Origin: Candidatus Thermochlorobacter aerophilus
GTDB lineage: Bacteria; Bacteroidota; Chlorobiia; Chlorobiales; Thermochlorobacteraceae
DNA: 64,000 nt
Reading direction: 5' to 3'
NCBI GenBank assembly: GCA_002794105.1
Contig: PHFL01000060.1
Span: forward strand, 60,952 to 124,951
This document shows positions 61,110 to 64,000 of this stretch, piece by piece. The notes under the pieces are model-generated. The model ran no database searches and was not told the DNA's origin. It saw nothing but the letters and a program-made list of their open reading frames with translations. The stretch's first letter is position 1; every line of letters begins with the position of its first letter. A program made the translations under genes and the position numbers.

Positions 61110-61634
61110 ATGGAATCAATTTTGGTCTTTCTGGGAGCGCTTTCGCGCCTTATTCCACATCCGCCAAATTTCACGGCAATCTCAGCCGTTGCGCTGTATG
61201 GTGCAAGCAAGATTCCTGATAAAAAACGTGCTTTGCTTGTGCCCTTGCTGGCAATGTTGCTCTCTGACGCCATCATGGAAGGCATGTATCGCATGGGAAT
61301 TTGGGCATTTCCGGGTTTCCATAGCGGAATGTGGTATGTCTATGGTGCCTTTGCGGTCGTAGCCATGATTGGCTTTTGGATTCGCTCTCAATTCAGCTAC
61401 GGGCGCTTGGCTATTGGGACACTGTGCGCATCGGTAAGTTTCTTCATGATAACGAACTTCGGAGTTTGGCTAAGCGGCTGGTATGGCTACACTGTGGAAG
61501 GTCTGGTTGCCTGCTATGTAGCGGCAATTCCATTTTTCCGCAACCAAGCGATAGGCGATGTGCTGTTCGTTGCGCTCTTCTTTGGCGGAGACTACGTGCT
61601 GCGTCAAGTAGCGCTCAAAAGGCAGTCGGCGTAA
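61110..61634 (+). CDS. DUF6580-like integral membrane protein
   Basis: 174 residues, about five helices. N-terminal LGALSRLIPHPPNFTAISAVALYG, then RALLVPLLAMLLSDAIM, MITNFGVWLSGWYGYT and AIPFFRNQAIGDVLFVALFFGGDYVL. The RLIPHPPNFTAISA and NFGVW..GWYG segments recall DUF6580 proteins, which resemble ECF-transporter substrate subunits; a vitamin-uptake role is possible but unproven. ATG 61110 opens the first helix. Confidence 0.8.
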   Translation: MESILVFLGALSRLIPHPPNFTAISAVALYGASKIPDKKRALLVPLLAMLLSDAIMEGMYRMGIWAFPGFHSGMWYVYGAFAVVAMIGFWIRSQFSYGRLAIGTLCASVSFFMITNFGVWLSGWYGYTVEGLVACYVAAIPFFRNQAIGDVLFVALFFGGDYVLRQVALKRQSA

Positions 61635-61646
61635 GGCACTGGCGTG

Positions 61647-61823
61647 CTAAAGTCGACGTGATGATGCCGTGTCATGCAGTTGCTCGTGCCGCCGCTCAAA
61701 AGCCGAACGCTTCGAGTCTCTGCGGCTGTCATCAAAAGATGATGAAAGGCTTTCGCAACCAAAGAAAAGCACGACCAGCAGCAGCATGAAAAAGCCAAAA
61801 ACGGCAAGTAAGACAACTTCCAT
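61647..61823 (-). CDS. Small single-span membrane protein
   Basis: 58 residues from ATG 61823, preceded at ideal spacing by a strong Shine-Dalgarno (GGGGAGAATTAAA). One hydrophobic helix, EVVLLAVFGFFMLLLVVLFFG, ending in a cysteine, then a hydrophilic, Arg/Ser/Asp-rich tail (SFDDSRRDSKRSAFERRH). Convergent with the DUF6580-like gene and divergent from ggt. Function unknown. Confidence 0.55.
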   Translation of the reverse strand: MEVVLLAVFGFFMLLLVVLFFGCESLSSSFDDSRRDSKRSAFERRHEQLHDTASSRRL

Positions 61824-61937
61824 TTTAATTCTCCCCTGAGAAATTTTCCCCCTCCCTCTGTAGACCTCTACGAATGAGCGCAATGAATGTCTCAAAAGAA
61901 CTCAAATTTTTTCAACCATTTTCAACAAAGCAAAGCC

Positions 61938-63653
61938 ATGAGAATGCAACATCGTTTTTTTAAGGTGATAGGCGTCGTGCTGGTGTGCGCCAATCTCTAC
62001 TCAACAGTCAGGGCGCAAGACCGTATCACGGGCAAAAGTTTTGCCACACGCTCGGAAGTCATTGGACAAAATGGAATGGTGTGCACCAGTCAGCCCTTAG
62101 CCACACAAATTGGTCTTGAGATTCTCAAGCAGGGTGGCTCGGCGGTTGATGCGGCAATTGCGGCAAATGCGGCATTGGGCTTAATGGAGCCTACTGGCTG
62201 CGGAATCGGCGGAGATATTTTTGCAATTGTCTGGGATGCTAAAACACAAAAACTCTATGGCTTGAATGGCAGCGGTCGCTCGCCATATACTTTAACGCTA
62301 TCGTATTTCAAAGAAAAAGGCATAAAGCACATTCCTGCTACAGGACCGTTGCCTGTAACGGTGCCGGGCTGTGTGGATGGTTGGTTTGAGTTGCACAAAA
62401 GGTTTGGTCGTCTGCCCATGAAAACGCTGCTGGCGCCAACCATCAAGTATGCGCGTGAGGGCTTCCCCGTCTCGGAGCTCATTGCCTACTACTGGGAGCG
62501 CAATGTGGCGGCGCTCTCGCACTTTCCTAATGTCAAAGAGGTGTATGCCCCAAATGGGCGGACGCCAAAAAAAGGCGAAATTTTCAAAAATCCGCAACTC
62601 GCCAATACCCTTGAAAAAATAGCTAACGGCGGCAGAGATGCATTCTACAAAGGCGAGATACCAAAAATCATTGAAACCTTTATCAAAGCGCAAGGCGGAT
62701 TTCTCTCTGCCAAGGATTTTGCTGACCATAAATCGGAGTGGGTAGAGCCCGTCTCAACGACTTATCGCGGTTACGAAGTGTGGGAATTGCCGCCAAACAG
62801 TCAAGGAATTGCTGTGCTGCAGATGCTAAACATTCTTGAAGGCTACGATTTCAAGCAGATTCCGTTTGGCAGCAAAGAGCATATTCACCTGCTAGTGGAA
62901 GCAAAAAAGCTGGCTTTTGAAGACCGAGCCAAATACTACGCTGACCCTGATTTTGTGAAAGTGCCTGTTGCGGCGCTCATCTCCAAAGAATACGCTAATG
63001 AACGGCGCAAACTTATCAGCATGGACAAAGCAGCACAGCGGGTCGAGGCTGGCAATCCCGCTCTGAAACAAGGTGGCACCGTTTATCTGACCACTGCAGA
63101 CAAGGATGGCAACATGGTCTCGCTGATACAGAGCAATTATCGCGGCATGGGCTCAGGCATGGTGCCCGACGGACTGGGTTTCATGCTGCACAATCGAGGA
63201 GAACTTTTCTCACTCAATGAAGGTGAAGCCAATGTCTATGAGCCGCACAAGCGACCATTTCACACGATTATCCCGGCGTTTGTAACCAAGAATGGCGTGC
63301 CGTTTATGAGTTTTGGCGTCATGGGCGGTGAATTTCAGCCGCTGGGGCATGTTCAAATTCTGATGAACATCATTGATTTTGGCATGAACGCACAAGAAGC
63401 AGGAGATGCGCCACGCATCGCTCACGAGGGCTCGTCAGAACCTACTGGAGAGAAAATGACCGATGCAGGCACAGTGTTGCTCGAGACGGGCTTCTCGCAT
63501 GAAACCATCCGAGAGCTCATGAAAATGGGACATAAAATTGGTTTCGGGCTGAACAGTTACGGTGGCTATCAAGGTATTCTCTATGATGCAAAGAATAAGG
63601 TCTACTACGGTGCGTCAGAATCGCGCAAGGATGGGCAAGCGGCTGGATATTAA
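61938..63653 (+). CDS. ggt: Gamma-glutamyltransferase, exported
   Basis: Ntn hydrolase precursor of 571 residues from ATG 61938, with a signal peptide (FFKVIGVVLVCANLYSTVRA) then the large subunit: GGSAVDAAIAANAALGLMEP, GCGIGGDIFAIV and NGSGRSP. The autocleavage site is the Thr of KQGGTVYLTTADKDGN (TTHxSVVD region of other GGTs); the small subunit follows with GSGMVPDGLGFMLHNRG. It cleaves gamma-glutamyl peptides or transfers the glutamyl group in the periplasm. The Tyr-Leu after the catalytic threonine departs from the usual Thr-His, as in the branch of GGT-like acylases. Confidence 0.9.
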   Translation: MRMQHRFFKVIGVVLVCANLYSTVRAQDRITGKSFATRSEVIGQNGMVCTSQPLATQIGLEILKQGGSAVDAAIAANAALGLMEPTGCGIGGDIFAIVWDAKTQKLYGLNGSGRSPYTLTLSYFKEKGIKHIPATGPLPVTVPGCVDGWFELHKRFGRLPMKTLLAPTIKYAREGFPVSELIAYYWERNVAALSHFPNVKEVYAPNGRTPKKGEIFKNPQLANTLEKIANGGRDAFYKGEIPKIIETFIKAQGGFLSAKDFADHKSEWVEPVSTTYRGYEVWELPPNSQGIAVLQMLNILEGYDFKQIPFGSKEHIHLLVEAKKLAFEDRAKYYADPDFVKVPVAALISKEYANERRKLISMDKAAQRVEAGNPALKQGGTVYLTTADKDGNMVSLIQSNYRGMGSGMVPDGLGFMLHNRGELFSLNEGEANVYEPHKRPFHTIIPAFVTKNGVPFMSFGVMGGEFQPLGHVQILMNIIDFGMNAQEAGDAPRIAHEGSSEPTGEKMTDAGTVLLETGFSHETIRELMKMGHKIGFGLNSYGGYQGILYDAKNKVYYGASESRKDGQAAGY

Positions 63654-63732
63654 GCGGCATGATGTGCAAGCGCTGCAAAAAAGCACGTGCCAAGAGCAGA
63701 GGCGCAAAATACTGGGGTCGTGTTGACAATGC

Positions 63733-64000
63733 GTAGGTATTGCTGCACGATTCTGCACTTGTCTTTTGTTGGTTATTACAGAACACAAATGTTCTTGCAC
63801 CCTTTTTGTCATTCCGAGCGCCAGAGAGGAATCCAGTTCTTTGTGTGGATGCTTCACTGCGCTGCGCTTCGGTCAGCATGACAAATTGGAGATGGCAAAC
63901 CTCACCCTATTGTCCCTCTCCTTGCAAAAGGAGAGGGACGTCTGCGCCAGCAGACAGGGTGAGGTCAATCCAGCGTGGATGCTTCACTGCGCTGCGCTCC
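63733..64000. repeat. Dispersed palindromic intergenic repeat block C (inverted, runs off window)
   Basis: Reverse-oriented copy of the blocks at 4560 and 27950. Its tail comes first (complement of ACAAAAGACAAGTGCAGAA near 63755-63773, with complement of CCTACGCATT at about 63728-63740), then CATTCCGAGC...GAGGAATCC, GATGCTTCAC...CAGCATGACA, and from about 63883 the complement of the 66-bp CCTCACCCTG palindrome. From about 63848 on it closely matches the complement of 28065-28215. The block continues beyond the window. Confidence 0.85.

Overview
The window is bacterial, gene-dense (about 60 protein genes, both strands mixed) and of moderate GC. Several genes point to a chlorophototrophic member of the Chlorobiota (green sulfur bacteria and relatives). 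These are a bacteriochlorophyll synthase (bchG, 30.7 kb), a membrane cytochrome c with the three-helix plus C-terminal haem layout of the reaction-centre subunit PscC (8-9 kb), a PucC-type pigment/antenna MFS protein (10.7-12 kb) and a Chlorobium-type sepiapterin reductase (7.2-7.9 kb). Peptidases, amino-acid and solute symporters, an acetyl-CoA-synthetase-like protein and peroxide defence (AhpC/AhpD) would suit an oxygen-tolerant photoheterotroph such as the Thermochlorobacter/Chloroherpeton group. That placement is inference, not shown by the sequence alone.

Layout. 0-5 kb: 3' end of leuS, uvrA and a KdsC-like phosphatase, then a block of dispersed palindromic repeats. 5-12 kb: STAS protein, nadE, ABC ATPase, sepiapterin reductase, pscC-like, NmrA-like SDR and pucC-like genes, mostly on the minus strand. 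12-19.9 kb: PhoD-like phosphatase, an acetyl-CoA-synthetase-like protein lacking the usual catalytic lysine, a ClpB without its first AAA+ domain, folK, and a membrane class III cyclase overlapped by a TPR lipoprotein. 19.8-28.4 kb: glycosyltransferase flanked by a 68-bp direct repeat, EamA transporter, OmpA-like lipoprotein, S9 peptidase, degenerate ADP-ribosylglycohydrolase, metallo-hydrolase, second repeat block. 28.4-38.4 kb: sirtuin, alpha/beta hydrolase, bchG, cysteine desulfurase, feoAB with a palindromic operator candidate, GH3 enzyme.

38.4-50 kb: YajQ, a frameshifted Na+/solute symporter read in frame into an ATP-grasp-like domain, galE, a JAMM peptidase next to cysM, S15-like hydrolase, dicarboxylate/amino-acid symporter, rmlD. 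50-64 kb: amidase, alkyltransferase-like protein, histone H1-like protein, transaldolase-like aldolase, deoxyhypusine-synthase-like protein, SRP RNA, MFS, universal stress protein, AhpD/AhpC, Nudix, PrmC, gamma-glutamyltransferase and a third repeat block inverted relative to the other two.

No tRNA, rRNA, CRISPR array, transposase or phage gene was recognised. The photosynthesis genes are scattered singly among housekeeping genes. All family calls come from reading motifs and from memory of the families; no database search was run.
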